Shown in pieces: positions 41,970 to 50,272 of a stretch of 64,000 nt of DNA. Numbering within the stretch: the first letter of the stretch is position 1; every line of letters starts with the position of its first letter. The notes under the pieces were generated by a model that worked only from the letters and a program-made list of their open reading frames with translations, was not told the origin of the DNA and did no database searches. The stretch is from Acidimicrobiaceae bacterium (GTDB lineage Bacteria; Actinomycetota; Acidimicrobiia; Acidimicrobiales; RAAP-2): contig DAIDKS010000035.1 of NCBI GenBank assembly GCA_027449885.1, forward strand, positions 62,001 to 126,000, read 5' to 3'. The translations under genes and the position numbers were made by a program.

Positions 41970-42860
41970 TCAGCGCGCGGACTCGGAGTGCCGCTGGGTG
42001 CGCGCGACGATGACGCGCGAGACGACGAGCAGCGTCAGCACCATCACGATCAGGATGAGGCTCGCGTCGTAGGAGACCACGTGGGCCGAGGCCATCGGCT
42101 GGTTCCAGTCGGTCCAGACGTAGTACGTCAGGTAGGCGACGGGGTGGTGCAGGGGCGCGATCGAGGGGAGCGTGTTGGAGGCCCCGGCCGTGTAGAGGAG
42201 GGGCGCCGTCTCTCCACCGGCGATCGCCAGGGCCAGCAGCAGGCCGGTCACGATGCCGGGCAGGGCCGAGCGCACGACCACCTTGCGCAACCCGTACCCC
42301 AGCGACATGCCGAGGGCCTCGGCCCCCTCGCGGTAGCTGGTCGGCACCTGGTGCAGGGCCGACTCGGTCGCCTTGGCGATGTAGGGGATCACCATGAGCG
42401 AGAGGATCAGCACGGCCGGCAGGAACGAGTACCCCCAGTGCAGGCCGACGACCAGGGCGACGTAGCCGACGTAGCCCAGCACGATGGAGGGGAATCCGGA
42501 GAGGACGTCGATCACCACGCGCACCACGGCACCGCTGGAACGTCCGCGACGCGTAGGCGGGGCGATCTCGGCGAGGTAGATGCCGGTGAGGATCCCGATC
42601 GACCCGGCGACCACGGTCACGCCGAGCATCAGGAGCAGCGTCCCGACGATGGCGTTCTCGAGCCCGCCGCTCGTCCCCTGGGAGAGCGTCGTGAGCACGT
42701 TCCACCGCCACCCGGGCACGGCCTTCACGACGACGCCCCCGATGATCCACAGGGCCGGCCCGATCACGAAGGCCAGGGCCAGGATCGTGAAGGCCCGGAA
42801 GAGGCCGACCTTCGCCCGGCGCCACCGGGTCGAGGGGTAGCTCGCCGGAACGACGCTCAT
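41970..42860 (-). CDS. pstA: Phosphate ABC transporter permease PstA
   Basis: The 296-residue membrane protein has about six helices and the PstA signature GGLENAIVGTLLLMLGV ... PSIVLGYVGYVALVVG ... EGAEALGMSLGYGLRKVVVRSALPGI (EAA-like loop that contacts PstB). The ATG at 42860 overlaps the pstC stop by one base (TGATG); the frame extends upstream only as shadow. It completes the high-affinity phosphate importer together with pstB, pstS and pstC. No phoU follows. Confidence 0.95.
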   Translation of the reverse strand: MSVVPASYPSTRWRRAKVGLFRAFTILALAFVIGPALWIIGGVVVKAVPGWRWNVLTTLSQGTSGGLENAIVGTLLLMLGVTVVAGSIGILTGIYLAEIAPPTRRGRSSGAVVRVVIDVLSGFPSIVLGYVGYVALVVGLHWGYSFLPAVLILSLMVIPYIAKATESALHQVPTSYREGAEALGMSLGYGLRKVVVRSALPGIVTGLLLALAIAGGETAPLLYTAGASNTLPSIAPLHHPVAYLTYYVWTDWNQPMASAHVVSYDASLILIVMVLTLLVVSRVIVARTQRHSESAR

Positions 42861-43924
42861 CACGCCCTCCCCACCGGTGCGGCCATGCGCCCGGCGCGAC
42901 GCACGATGGTGCGAGCGAGCAGGTTGACGACGACCGAGATGATCGCGAGCACCAGGCCCGCCTCGGCGAGCGTCGCCACCGCGAAGCCGGTGCCGTCGGT
43001 GGCGGCCGAGTCGAGCTGGGTGACGATGGTGGCGGCGATCGTCGTCATCGTGCCGTAGACGTTCGGGGCGACGGTGCCGAGCACCGATCCCGAGACCATC
43101 GCGACGGCGATCGTCTCCCCGAGGGCCCGACCGAGTCCGAGCACCGTGGCGCCGATGATGCCCGAGCGCACCCAGGGGATCGTGACGCGTCGCGCCACCT
43201 CGGCGTCGGTCATGCCGAGAGCCAGGGCCCCCTCCTTGGGTAGTGGCGGGACCTGGAGGAAGAGGTCGCGGGTCGTCGAGGCGATGACCGGGACGATCAT
43301 CAGACCGAGCACCAGACCCGAGGTGAGGAGCCCCTCGCCGTAGCCGACGGAGCCACGGAAGTACCGGAGCACCGGGACGTTGGGCAGGTGGTTCGCGACG
43401 ATCGGGTAGACGTCGCGCGAGAGGAAGGGCCCGAGAACGAGGACGCCCCAGAGGCCGATGATGACGCTCGGCACGCCCGCGAGGATCTCGACGAAGAAGC
43501 CCAGCGGCGCGCTCAGCCACTTGGGCAGGCGCTCGGTCAGCGCGAACGCGGTGCCGATCGAGATCGGCAGCGCCACGAGCAGCGCGATCGCGGAGGTCTG
43601 GAGGGTGCCGAGGAGCATCGGCCACGCGCCGTAGGTGGCGCCCTGGGGGATGAGGACGCCGTGGACGCGCTGGGTCCCGCCGTAGGTGTTTCCCGGCTGC
43701 CAGGCGCTGTGGGTGATGAAGCCGAGTCCGCTCACGCGAAAGGCCGGCCAGGCCTTCACCGCGAGCACGATCATGACGAAGGCGAAGCCCACGACGGGGA
43801 GGATCGTCGCCAGGCGGCCACCGATCCGCCAGGCGCGGTCCTCGCGCCGGTGACGACGAGCCCCGGTGACGCGCGGAGCGCGCGCCACCGGGGTCGTCGA
43901 ACGGGGGGTGGAGGGGACGGTCAC
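42860..43924 (-). CDS. pstC: Phosphate ABC transporter permease PstC
   Basis: The 354-residue permease has an N-terminal Arg-rich tail, about six helices, and GVPSVIIGLWGVLVLGPFL plus EGALALGMTDAEVARRVTIPWVRSGI, the cytoplasmic coupling loop. It lies 22 bases after pstS and overlaps pstA by one base. The GTG start (VTVPSTPRSTTP) follows the pstS gap directly. Confidence 0.95.
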   Translation of the reverse strand: MTVPSTPRSTTPVARAPRVTGARRHRREDRAWRIGGRLATILPVVGFAFVMIVLAVKAWPAFRVSGLGFITHSAWQPGNTYGGTQRVHGVLIPQGATYGAWPMLLGTLQTSAIALLVALPISIGTAFALTERLPKWLSAPLGFFVEILAGVPSVIIGLWGVLVLGPFLSRDVYPIVANHLPNVPVLRYFRGSVGYGEGLLTSGLVLGLMIVPVIASTTRDLFLQVPPLPKEGALALGMTDAEVARRVTIPWVRSGIIGATVLGLGRALGETIAVAMVSGSVLGTVAPNVYGTMTTIAATIVTQLDSAATDGTGFAVATLAEAGLVLAIISVVVNLLARTIVRRAGRMAAPVGRA

Positions 43925-43946
43925 TGGACGGTTCCCTCCTCGACCC

Positions 43947-45080
43947 CTACTTGATCGACTTGATCTGCTTGTACGACTGAGCGACCACCTTCGCCGGCAG
44001 CGGGAGGAAGTTCACCTGGCTCAGGTACTTCATCTGGTTGCCGAACTTGGGGCTGATGGCCCACTCGAGCAGCGAACGAACGGCCTGCGCGGTCGAGGCG
44101 CTCGTCTGGTTCTTGTTGACGATGCCGTACTCGTAGTTGATGATCGGGTAGCCACCGTTGACGCGACCGTTGATCATCGAGATGGCGCCACTCGCCGGGG
44201 TGATGTTGGCGTACTGGGCCGCTTCCTTCGCGACGGCCTGCGCCGTCGGCATCATGTACTGGCCGTTCCCGTTGAGCAGCTGCGCGTACTGGAGCCCGGC
44301 CTTCTGCGCCTGAGCGAGGAAGCTGATACCGATGTAGGCGATGCAGCCGGGCGTCGCCTGGCACGTGGTCACCATGCCCCCGTTGCCCTGGGCCGAGAGG
44401 GCGCTGTGCAGCGCCGGCCAGGTCACCGACGTCCCGTAGTTGCCGGTGCCCCACTCCGGGCCGTCCTGGCGCGCCAGGTACTGGCTGAAGAGGAAGGTGT
44501 CACCACTGCCGTCCGCGCGGTGCACCGGGACGATGGTGGTGCCGGGAAGGTTGACCCCGGGGTTGAGCTTCGCGATCGCCGGGTCGTTCCAACGAGTGAT
44601 GCGCCCGAGGTAGATCTTCGTGAGGATCGTGCCGTTCAGCTTGAGGTGGGCGGTCACGCCGGGGATGTTGTACGCGATCACCTGGTAGGAGATGGCCAGG
44701 GGGATGTTGAGCAGACCCGGGTTCGCCGCGACCGTCGAGGGTGAGAGGTAGGCGTCCGAGGAGCCGATGTTGACGGTGTTGTTCGTCGCGTCGGCGATGC
44801 CCGTGCCCGAGCCCGTGCCGGCCGTCGTCAGGGTCACCTGCGAGTAGGTGTGGTGGTACGCGGGACCCCAGATGTTCCAGAGCGGGTAGAGCAGGGTGCT
44901 GCCCGTCTCGGTCAGGTTGGCGGCCGCCGGCTTCTCGACCGTGATGGTCGCCGGCGCGGTCGCCTTCGGCTTCTTCTTGGTGCCCGCTGACGCCGCGGTC
45001 GACAGACCGGTCGCCGTCAGAGCACCCGCGATCGTGAGCGCCGTCATCAGACGGACTCCACTGCGCAAGGTTGTCGTCAC
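43947..45080 (-). CDS. pstS: Phosphate-binding protein PstS
   Basis: The 377-residue secreted protein has a signal peptide (about 1-32, SAASA-type cut), a Lys/Ala/Thr linker, and the phosphate-pocket segments ETGSTLLYPLWNIW, TAGTGSGTGIAD and VHRADGSGDTFLFSQYL. No lipobox cysteine is visible, so it is not a classical lipoprotein. The GTG start has a strong GAGGAGGAA ribosome site. A PHO-box-like array and TACCGT lie upstream, indicating induction by phosphate starvation. Confidence 0.95.
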   Translation of the reverse strand: MTTTLRSGVRLMTALTIAGALTATGLSTAASAGTKKKPKATAPATITVEKPAAANLTETGSTLLYPLWNIWGPAYHHTYSQVTLTTAGTGSGTGIADATNNTVNIGSSDAYLSPSTVAANPGLLNIPLAISYQVIAYNIPGVTAHLKLNGTILTKIYLGRITRWNDPAIAKLNPGVNLPGTTIVPVHRADGSGDTFLFSQYLARQDGPEWGTGNYGTSVTWPALHSALSAQGNGGMVTTCQATPGCIAYIGISFLAQAQKAGLQYAQLLNGNGQYMMPTAQAVAKEAAQYANITPASGAISMINGRVNGGYPIINYEYGIVNKNQTSASTAQAVRSLLEWAISPKFGNQMKYLSQVNFLPLPAKVVAQSYKQIKSIK

Positions 45081-45122
45081 TTCATTCCTCCTCGTTGGTG
45101 ACGCCTCACGGTAAACAGCCCG

Positions 45123-45151
45123 GGTGAACCACTCGTGACCCTGGGGTGATG
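45123..45151 (-). promoter_or_regulatory. PHO box upstream of pstS
   Basis: On the minus strand CATCACC, GGTCACG and GTTCACC recur with exactly 11-base spacing, as in PhoP direct-repeat units (GTTCACC-like core plus 4 bases) of actinobacteria. Two further related copies (GTTTACC, CGTCACC) follow at 13-base spacing toward pstS. Confidence 0.6.
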
Positions 45152-45174
45152 CTCAGTTGATTTCTGCGTAACCC

Positions 45175-46011
45175 TCAGCCCATCAATCCGTTGACGTAAC
45201 GGGCCGTGTCGGGGTCGCGGGGCGACTCGAAGAGGGCGGGGGTCGGACCGTGCTCGACGAGACGGCCCTCGTAGAAGAACATCGTGCGGTCCGAGATCCG
45301 GCGCGCCTGACCCAGGTTGTGCGTCACCACGATCAGGGTGAGCGCGGGGACGAGGGTGCGCAGCAGGTTCTCCACGGCCTCGGTCGAGAGGGGGTCGAGC
45401 GCCGAGGTGGGCTCGTCGAGGAGGAGGACCTCCGGCCCGACGGCGAGGGCCCGCGCCAGGCAGAGCAGTTGCTGCTGACCGCCCGAGAGTCGGTACGGGG
45501 AGTCGTTCAGGCGATCCTTCACCGCGTTCCACAGCCCAACCTCGCGCAGCCGCGTCTCGGCGACCACGTCGAGCTCGCGCCCCTTGGCGATGCCGTGCGC
45601 CTTGACCCCGGCCACCACGTTGTCCTTGATGGACATCGGGAACGGGTTGGGTCGCTGGAAGAGCATGCCGACGCGCCGACGCAGCGTGAGCAGGTCCTGG
45701 GACGACGACCAGATGCTCTCGTCGTCGAGGAGGACCTCGCCCTCGTGGCGGAAGCCCACGACCCGGTCGTTCATCCGGTTGAGCGTGCGAAGGAAGGTGG
45801 ACTTTCCCGAGCCCGTCGGACCGATGAGCGCGGTGATCGTGCCGCGCTCGAAGGGGATCGTGACGTCGCTGATGACCGTTTTCGCCCCGAAGTGCAGGCT
45901 CAGGTTGCGGACGTCGACGACGTTCGAGGGCCGACCGGCGTCGGGGTCGAGGTGAGCGAGCGCGCGATCGACCTCGTTAGGAGTTGCCTTCTGCCGGGTC
46001 ACCTCGTCCAT
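45175..46011 (-). CDS. pstB: Phosphate ABC transporter ATPase PstB
   Basis: The 278-residue ATPase has Walker A IGPTGSGKSTFL, the Q-loop RPNPFPMSIKDNV, signature LSGGQQQLLCLARAL, Walker B VLLLDEPTSALDP and the H-loop VTHNLGQARRISD. It powers phosphate uptake through PstCA. ATG 46011 (MDEVTRQK) follows GAGGTGGGAC; a longer frame would include the PHO box. It is first in its operon, whereas pstB normally comes last (pstSCAB). Confidence 0.95.
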   Translation of the reverse strand: MDEVTRQKATPNEVDRALAHLDPDAGRPSNVVDVRNLSLHFGAKTVISDVTIPFERGTITALIGPTGSGKSTFLRTLNRMNDRVVGFRHEGEVLLDDESIWSSSQDLLTLRRRVGMLFQRPNPFPMSIKDNVVAGVKAHGIAKGRELDVVAETRLREVGLWNAVKDRLNDSPYRLSGGQQQLLCLARALAVGPEVLLLDEPTSALDPLSTEAVENLLRTLVPALTLIVVTHNLGQARRISDRTMFFYEGRLVEHGPTPALFESPRDPDTARYVNGLMG

Positions 46012-46037
46012 GTCCCACCTCGGTCGACGACGACCGC

Positions 46038-46043
46038 AGCGTA
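46038..46043 (-). promoter_or_regulatory. -10 element of the pstB promoter
   Basis: TACGCT on the minus strand lies 9 bases downstream of the PHO box and 26 bases before the pstB ATG, so the box covers the -35 region as expected for activation by an OmpR-type regulator. Confidence 0.5.
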
Positions 46044-46052
46044 GAGAGCCCA

Positions 46053-46070
46053 GGTGAACGGAACGTGAAC
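46053..46070 (-). promoter_or_regulatory. PHO box upstream of pstB
   Basis: GTTCACG-TTCC-GTTCACC is a near-perfect pair of 11-base direct repeats, matching the PhoP consensus better than the pstS box. It predicts phosphate control of pstB separately from pstS. Confidence 0.7.
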
Positions 46071-46167
46071 GCGCGGTCATCTCTCAGAGATTTCCTCGTC
46101 GCGTCGCCGCCCGGTGGCCGCGGAGAGGTCGCCTAGCATGGAGGTCGCAGAGAGACGGGTTGGGTCT

Positions 46168-47196
46168 ATGCGCATCGGAGTACTGACAGCCGGCGGGGAC
46201 GCGCCGGGCTTGAACGCCGCGATCCGGGCGGTGGCGCTCATGGCGCTGCGCGACGGGCACGAGGTCATCGGCATATCGAACGGCTGGTCCGGCCTCGCCG
46301 ACTACACCGCCCGACCGCTGAGGGAGCAGGACCTCGCGGGCGTGGTGGGCCTCGGGGGCACCCTGCTCGGGACCGCCCGCTACGACCTCGACAATCCCGC
46401 CGGGGGCCGCGACCGCGTCCTCGCGAACATCGCCGAGCACCTGGACGGCCTGGTCGCGATCGGTGGCGACGGCACCCAGCGGATCTCCCACTGGCTCGCC
46501 GAGCGTGGCGCTCCCGTCGTCGGCGTGCCGAAGACCCTCGACAACGACCTGCTCGGGACGGACTACTGCATCGGCTTCGACACCGCCATCTCGATCGTCG
46601 CCGAATCCCTCGACCGCCTCTACACGACGGCCGCCTCCCACCACCGGGTCATGGTCGTCGAGACGATGGGGCGCTCGACCGGCTGGGTCGCGGCACTCGG
46701 CGGGCTCGCGGGTGGCGCCGACCTCATCGTGGTCCCGGAGTTCCCCCTGACCATGGAGGACATCATCGCCCACCTCGTTCGGCGGCGGTCGGCCGGCTAC
46801 GGCTTCTCGATCGTGGCGGTCGCCGAGGGCGTCAACCTCTCGACCCTCGGGGGGACCGAGGCCGGCGAGCTCTCGACCGAGGGCGTTCGGGGGGTCCGCC
46901 TCGCCACGCGCGGCGTGGGCCACTTCGTCGCCAAGCGCATCGACGAGCACGGGGGCTTCGAGGTTCGCACCACGGTCCTCGGTCACCTCCAGCGCGGGGG
47001 CAGCCCCACCGCCTACGACCGCGTCTGGGCCACCCGGGTCGGAGCGGCCGCCTACGAGGCCGCGGTCGAGGGCACCTTCGGGGTGATCCCCCTCATCCGG
47101 GGGGCGGAGGTCGTCCTGCGCCCGCTCGAGGTCGTCGCGGCGGGTCAGCGACGCCTGCCCCGCGAGCTCTACGACCTCTGCGCCGCCTTCTTCTGA
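46168..47196 (+). CDS. pfkA: 6-phosphofructokinase
   Basis: The 342-residue PFK has MRIGVLTAGGDAPGLNAAI, GLVAIGGDGTQRIS, the catalytic PKTLDNDLLGTDYCIGFDTA, MGRSTGWVAALGGLAGGADL, and HLQRGGSPTAYDR. The position equivalent to E. coli Gly104 is Gly (GGDGT), which favours ATP, while the position equivalent to 124 is Lys (PKTLDND), a pyrophosphate-PFK hallmark also seen in actinobacterial ATP-PFKs. ATG 46168 fits the family N-terminus. The 3' end overlaps tdk by 28 bases. Confidence 0.93.
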   Translation: MRIGVLTAGGDAPGLNAAIRAVALMALRDGHEVIGISNGWSGLADYTARPLREQDLAGVVGLGGTLLGTARYDLDNPAGGRDRVLANIAEHLDGLVAIGGDGTQRISHWLAERGAPVVGVPKTLDNDLLGTDYCIGFDTAISIVAESLDRLYTTAASHHRVMVVETMGRSTGWVAALGGLAGGADLIVVPEFPLTMEDIIAHLVRRRSAGYGFSIVAVAEGVNLSTLGGTEAGELSTEGVRGVRLATRGVGHFVAKRIDEHGGFEVRTTVLGHLQRGGSPTAYDRVWATRVGAAAYEAAVEGTFGVIPLIRGAEVVLRPLEVVAAGQRRLPRELYDLCAAFF

Positions 47197-47792
47197 GCGA
47201 CCCCGTCGGGGCCGAGCTGGCCCAGTCGGTAGTGCGTGCGGCAGAGGACCTGGTAGTGGACCACGCCGGTCTGGACGTCGCCGTAGACGAATTGGTCCCC
47301 GGCCCGGGCGACCACGCCCGAGACGACTCTCGCGTTGCAGCGGCCCTTGCGCCCGCACCAGCAGTTCGAGGTCAGCGGCAGCTCGTGCGCCCAGTCGGCG
47401 ATGGCGAAGAGGCGGGCCGAGCCGGGGAACACGTTGAGCAGGAAGTCGGCCGACAGCCCGAAGGTGTGCACGTCGACGTCGTGGTCGTCGACGAGCCGCG
47501 CGAGGGCGTCGACCTGGTCGACGCTGGCGAACTGGACCTCGTCGATCACCAAGATGGCCACCCGACGCTCGAGGAGTGAGGCGACGAAGGGCTCGAGGTC
47601 GGCCCCGGCGGGCACCGCCTCGGCGTCGGCCTCGATGCCGATCCGGCTGGTCACGGTACCGGCCGCGCTGCGATCGCCGAAGGTCCACAGGGCGACGTCC
47701 GACCGGTTCTCCCGCAGCTGCCAGCAGAGCTGGAGGGCCAGCGTGGACTTGCCGGCCGCCATCGTTCCGTAGGTAAAGGTCAGTTCCGCCAT
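47169..47792 (-). CDS. tdk: Thymidine kinase (type II)
   Basis: The 207-residue enzyme has Walker A YGTMAAGKSTLAL, the DEVQFAS (DExQF) box, the lasso region LADWAHELPLTSNCWCGRKG and zinc cysteines C-x-C ... C ... CRTHY. It salvages thymidine to dTMP. A start at ATG 47792 gives the normal family start; a GTG at 47813 would add 7 residues. The 3' end overlaps convergent pfkA. Confidence 0.92.
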   Translation of the reverse strand: MAELTFTYGTMAAGKSTLALQLCWQLRENRSDVALWTFGDRSAAGTVTSRIGIEADAEAVPAGADLEPFVASLLERRVAILVIDEVQFASVDQVDALARLVDDHDVDVHTFGLSADFLLNVFPGSARLFAIADWAHELPLTSNCWCGRKGRCNARVVSGVVARAGDQFVYGDVQTGVVHYQVLCRTHYRLGQLGPDGVAQKKAAQRS

Positions 47793-47841
47793 GGTGAACT
47801 CGCGAGGTCTCACCCTACTGCGCCGCGGGGTGGGTGCTGAT

Positions 47842-47847
47842 TACCAT
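47842..47847 (+). promoter_or_regulatory. -10 element of a probable leaderless promoter (TrmO-like gene)
   Basis: TACCAT ends 6 bases before ATG 47854; no Shine-Dalgarno is visible. Confidence 0.5.
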
Positions 47848-47853
47848 GACCCC

Positions 47854-48312
47854 ATGGAGTTCCGCGTCCGCCCCGTCGCCTTCATTCGCAACGACCGCCA
47901 GGAGGCCCTCGACGACCACTGGGACGACGTCCTCTCCACGATCGAGCTGGCGTCCGACGTCCCCTCCGAGGCCCTCGTCGGCCTCCGTGAGTTCTCCCAC
48001 GTGGAGGTCGTCTTCCTCGCCGACTGGGCCGACGACGTGCCGCCCGCACCCTGGACGCGCCACCCCCGCGGCAACCCCGCCTGGCCCGAGGTGGGCGTCT
48101 TCGCTCAGCGCAACAAGGACCGACCGAACCGACTCCTCCTCACGACCGTCGCCGTGGAGTCGTGGACCGAGCGCTCCTTCACGGCCCGGGGCCTGGACGG
48201 CATCGACGGCACCCCGGTCCTCGACATCAAGCCGGTGTTCCGCTGGAGCCAGCCCCGCGGCGACCTGCGCGTCGCCCCCTGGAGCGACGAGCTCGGCCGC
48301 GACTACTTCTGA
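47854..48312 (+). CDS. TrmO-like (UPF0066/TsaA) tRNA methyltransferase family protein
   Basis: The 152-residue beta-barrel protein shows LREFSHVEVVFLADWAD, GNPAWPEVGVFAQRNKDRPNRLLLTTV and GLDGIDGTPVLDIKPVF, the TrmO fold that methylates N6-threonylcarbamoyladenosine 37 in tRNA. The usual RPNPIGLS loop is RPNRLLLT here, so activity or substrate may differ. ATG 47854 is supported by the -10 spacing. Confidence 0.8.
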   Translation: MEFRVRPVAFIRNDRQEALDDHWDDVLSTIELASDVPSEALVGLREFSHVEVVFLADWADDVPPAPWTRHPRGNPAWPEVGVFAQRNKDRPNRLLLTTVAVESWTERSFTARGLDGIDGTPVLDIKPVFRWSQPRGDLRVAPWSDELGRDYF

Positions 48313-49220
48313 GCCGACGCGAAGGCCGCGTCGATCTCCGCGGCGCTCGCGACCGCCGCGGGTCCGTCCCCCTGGACGACCAGGGCCGCCGCCAGGTTCG
48401 CTCGTCGCGCCGCCGTGACGGCGTCCTCGCCCCGCAGCAGCCCGGCGAGGAAGACGCCGTTGTGCACGTCCCCGGCCCCGTTGGTGTCCCGCGCCACGAC
48501 GGGAAAGCCCTCGACGGGAACGACCGACCCGTCGCGAGCGACCCAGCATCCCCGCGCGCCGTCGTGAACGACCACGCGACGCGTCGCGGCGGCGAGGCGT
48601 CGCGCACCCTCGGCCACGTCCGTCGCGCCCGAGACGACGCGGCACTCGTCACGGTTGAGGAGGAGCCAGTCGACGCGCTCGAGGACCGGGGCGAGGACCG
48701 ACTCGGGGATGTCGCCCACGCGCGCCCCACCATCGAAGGCGAGGATCACCCCCTGGTCGAGACCGGTGAGCCACGGGCCCGCGGCGGCGGCGAGTGACGG
48801 GTAGACGAGGTTGTACCCCGACGCGTAGACGACGTCACCCGGTCGCGGACGCGCGAGCCGGAGGTCGTCCGCGGAGAGGTCGAGTTCCGCCCCCGGCGAC
48901 GTCACGAAGGTGCGCTCGCCCACCGGGTCGACGAGCACGACGCAGACGCCGAGGTCCCGCTCGCCCGTCGGGTCGACGATCACCTCCACGTCGGCAGCGT
49001 CGAGGGCGTCCCGGGCGCTCGTGGCGAAGGGACCCCGCCCCAGGTGGCCGGCGTACGCGACCTCGACCCCCTGACGTCGGGCCGCCCGCGCCACGTTGAG
49101 CCCGCCACCGACGACGACCCGACCCTCGTCGCTCTCGACGTCGCCCCCGCGGGACGGCAGGCCCGCCACGCGCAGCACGAGGTCGACGATGACGCTGTCG
49201 AGGACGATCAGACGGGCCAC
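48303..49220 (-). CDS. PfkB-family sugar kinase
   Basis: The 305-residue ribokinase-fold protein has VVVGGGLNVARAARRQGVEVAYAGHLGRGPF and catalytic DTNGAGDVHNGVFLAGLLRG. GDVHNGVF is atypical (usually GDxFxGxF), and the substrate (sugar, nucleoside or phosphosugar) cannot be assigned. The 3' end overlaps the TrmO-like gene by 10 bases. Confidence 0.85.
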   Translation of the reverse strand: MARLIVLDSVIVDLVLRVAGLPSRGGDVESDEGRVVVGGGLNVARAARRQGVEVAYAGHLGRGPFATSARDALDAADVEVIVDPTGERDLGVCVVLVDPVGERTFVTSPGAELDLSADDLRLARPRPGDVVYASGYNLVYPSLAAAAGPWLTGLDQGVILAFDGGARVGDIPESVLAPVLERVDWLLLNRDECRVVSGATDVAEGARRLAAATRRVVVHDGARGCWVARDGSVVPVEGFPVVARDTNGAGDVHNGVFLAGLLRGEDAVTAARRANLAAALVVQGDGPAAVASAAEIDAAFASAQK

Positions 49221-49229
49221 CGCGACGAC

Positions 49230-50129
49230 CTAGTCGTCGTGCTCGGCGAGGAAGTCCCCCACCACCTGGAGGTAGCGCTCCGTCTCCTCCACGAACGGCA
49301 TGTGGCTCGACTCCTCGAAGACCTCCCAGCGGGCCCCGGCGATGCGGTCCGCGAAGGGCTGCACCGTCGCGGGCGTGGCCTCGTCGTGACGTCCCGAGCA
49401 GAGCAGCGTGGGGGCGCGCACCGCGTCGAGACGATCGACCACCGACCAGGTGCGCAGCGTGCCGATGCAGAAGAACTCGTTCGGCCCGTTCATCGTGTGG
49501 TACACGGTCGGATCGGCGTTCAGCTGCTCCATCGACGCGACGAGCTCCGGCGGGTTCGGCACGACCCGGCACACGTGGCGGTCGTAGAAGACCTGCGTCG
49601 CGGCGAGGTAGTCGGGATGGTCGGTCGTCCCCGCCGCCTCGTGACGGTCGAGGGCGTCGCGCACCTCGGGCGGGAGGTCCGCCCGCAGCCGGTGGGCCTC
49701 GGCGACCCACAGGGCCATCGACGCCGGCGAGTTCGAGATGACGAGCGAGGCGAGCTCGCGCGGCTGGCGCACGGCGTGCTCGGCCGCCAGCATCCCGCCC
49801 CACGACTGACCGAGGAGGTGGTAGCGGTCGATGCCGAGGTGGGCGCGCAGGTTCTCGAACTCGTCGAGGAAGAGGTCGACGGTCCAGAAGTCCGGTCCGC
49901 GCTCGGGCAGGTGGGTGGAGAGCCCGCAGCCGACCTGGTCGTAGTGGATCACCGGGCGCCCGGTGCGCGCGAGCGCCGCGATGGCGAGGGTGTAGTTGTG
50001 GGCGACCCCCGGCCCCCCGTGCATGACGATCAGGGGAAGCAGGTCGCTGTCGAGGTCCCCCGTGACCCGGTACCAGGTCTCGAGGGGGCCGAAGGGGGCG
50101 TGACCGGTCTGGTCGGGCTCGGGGATCAT
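49230..50129 (-). CDS. Alpha/beta hydrolase, proline iminopeptidase-like
   Basis: The 299-residue enzyme has HGGPG (37-41), the nucleophile elbow GQSWGG (Ser109), YDQVGCGLS, and a C-terminal ESSHMPFVEE with the catalytic His. HGGPG plus GQSWGG is the signature of prolyl iminopeptidase/tricorn-F1-type aminopeptidases (S33), which clip N-terminal residues from small peptides. ATG 50129 is preceded by TACGCT at 6 bases. It is divergent from a membrane-protein gene. Confidence 0.87.
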   Translation of the reverse strand: MIPEPDQTGHAPFGPLETWYRVTGDLDSDLLPLIVMHGGPGVAHNYTLAIAALARTGRPVIHYDQVGCGLSTHLPERGPDFWTVDLFLDEFENLRAHLGIDRYHLLGQSWGGMLAAEHAVRQPRELASLVISNSPASMALWVAEAHRLRADLPPEVRDALDRHEAAGTTDHPDYLAATQVFYDRHVCRVVPNPPELVASMEQLNADPTVYHTMNGPNEFFCIGTLRTWSVVDRLDAVRAPTLLCSGRHDEATPATVQPFADRIAGARWEVFEESSHMPFVEETERYLQVVGDFLAEHDD

Positions 50130-50135
50130 GGGCGC

Positions 50136-50141
50136 AGCGTA
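50136..50141 (-). promoter_or_regulatory. -10 element of a probable leaderless promoter (iminopeptidase-like)
   Basis: TACGCT on the minus strand ends 6 bases before ATG 50129, repeating the pattern at 20997, 32486 and 35836. Confidence 0.55.
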
Positions 50142-50272
50142 CACAATGAGAGCCCGCCGCGACCAGGTGATTCTTAGCCGGACATTACGAAGCGGCGGCC
50201 GTCGACCGACGCGACACCGGTAGGATTCTGCCGACCGGGTCCGACCCGCTCCCCCCTTCTTCTCGTCGTCAC

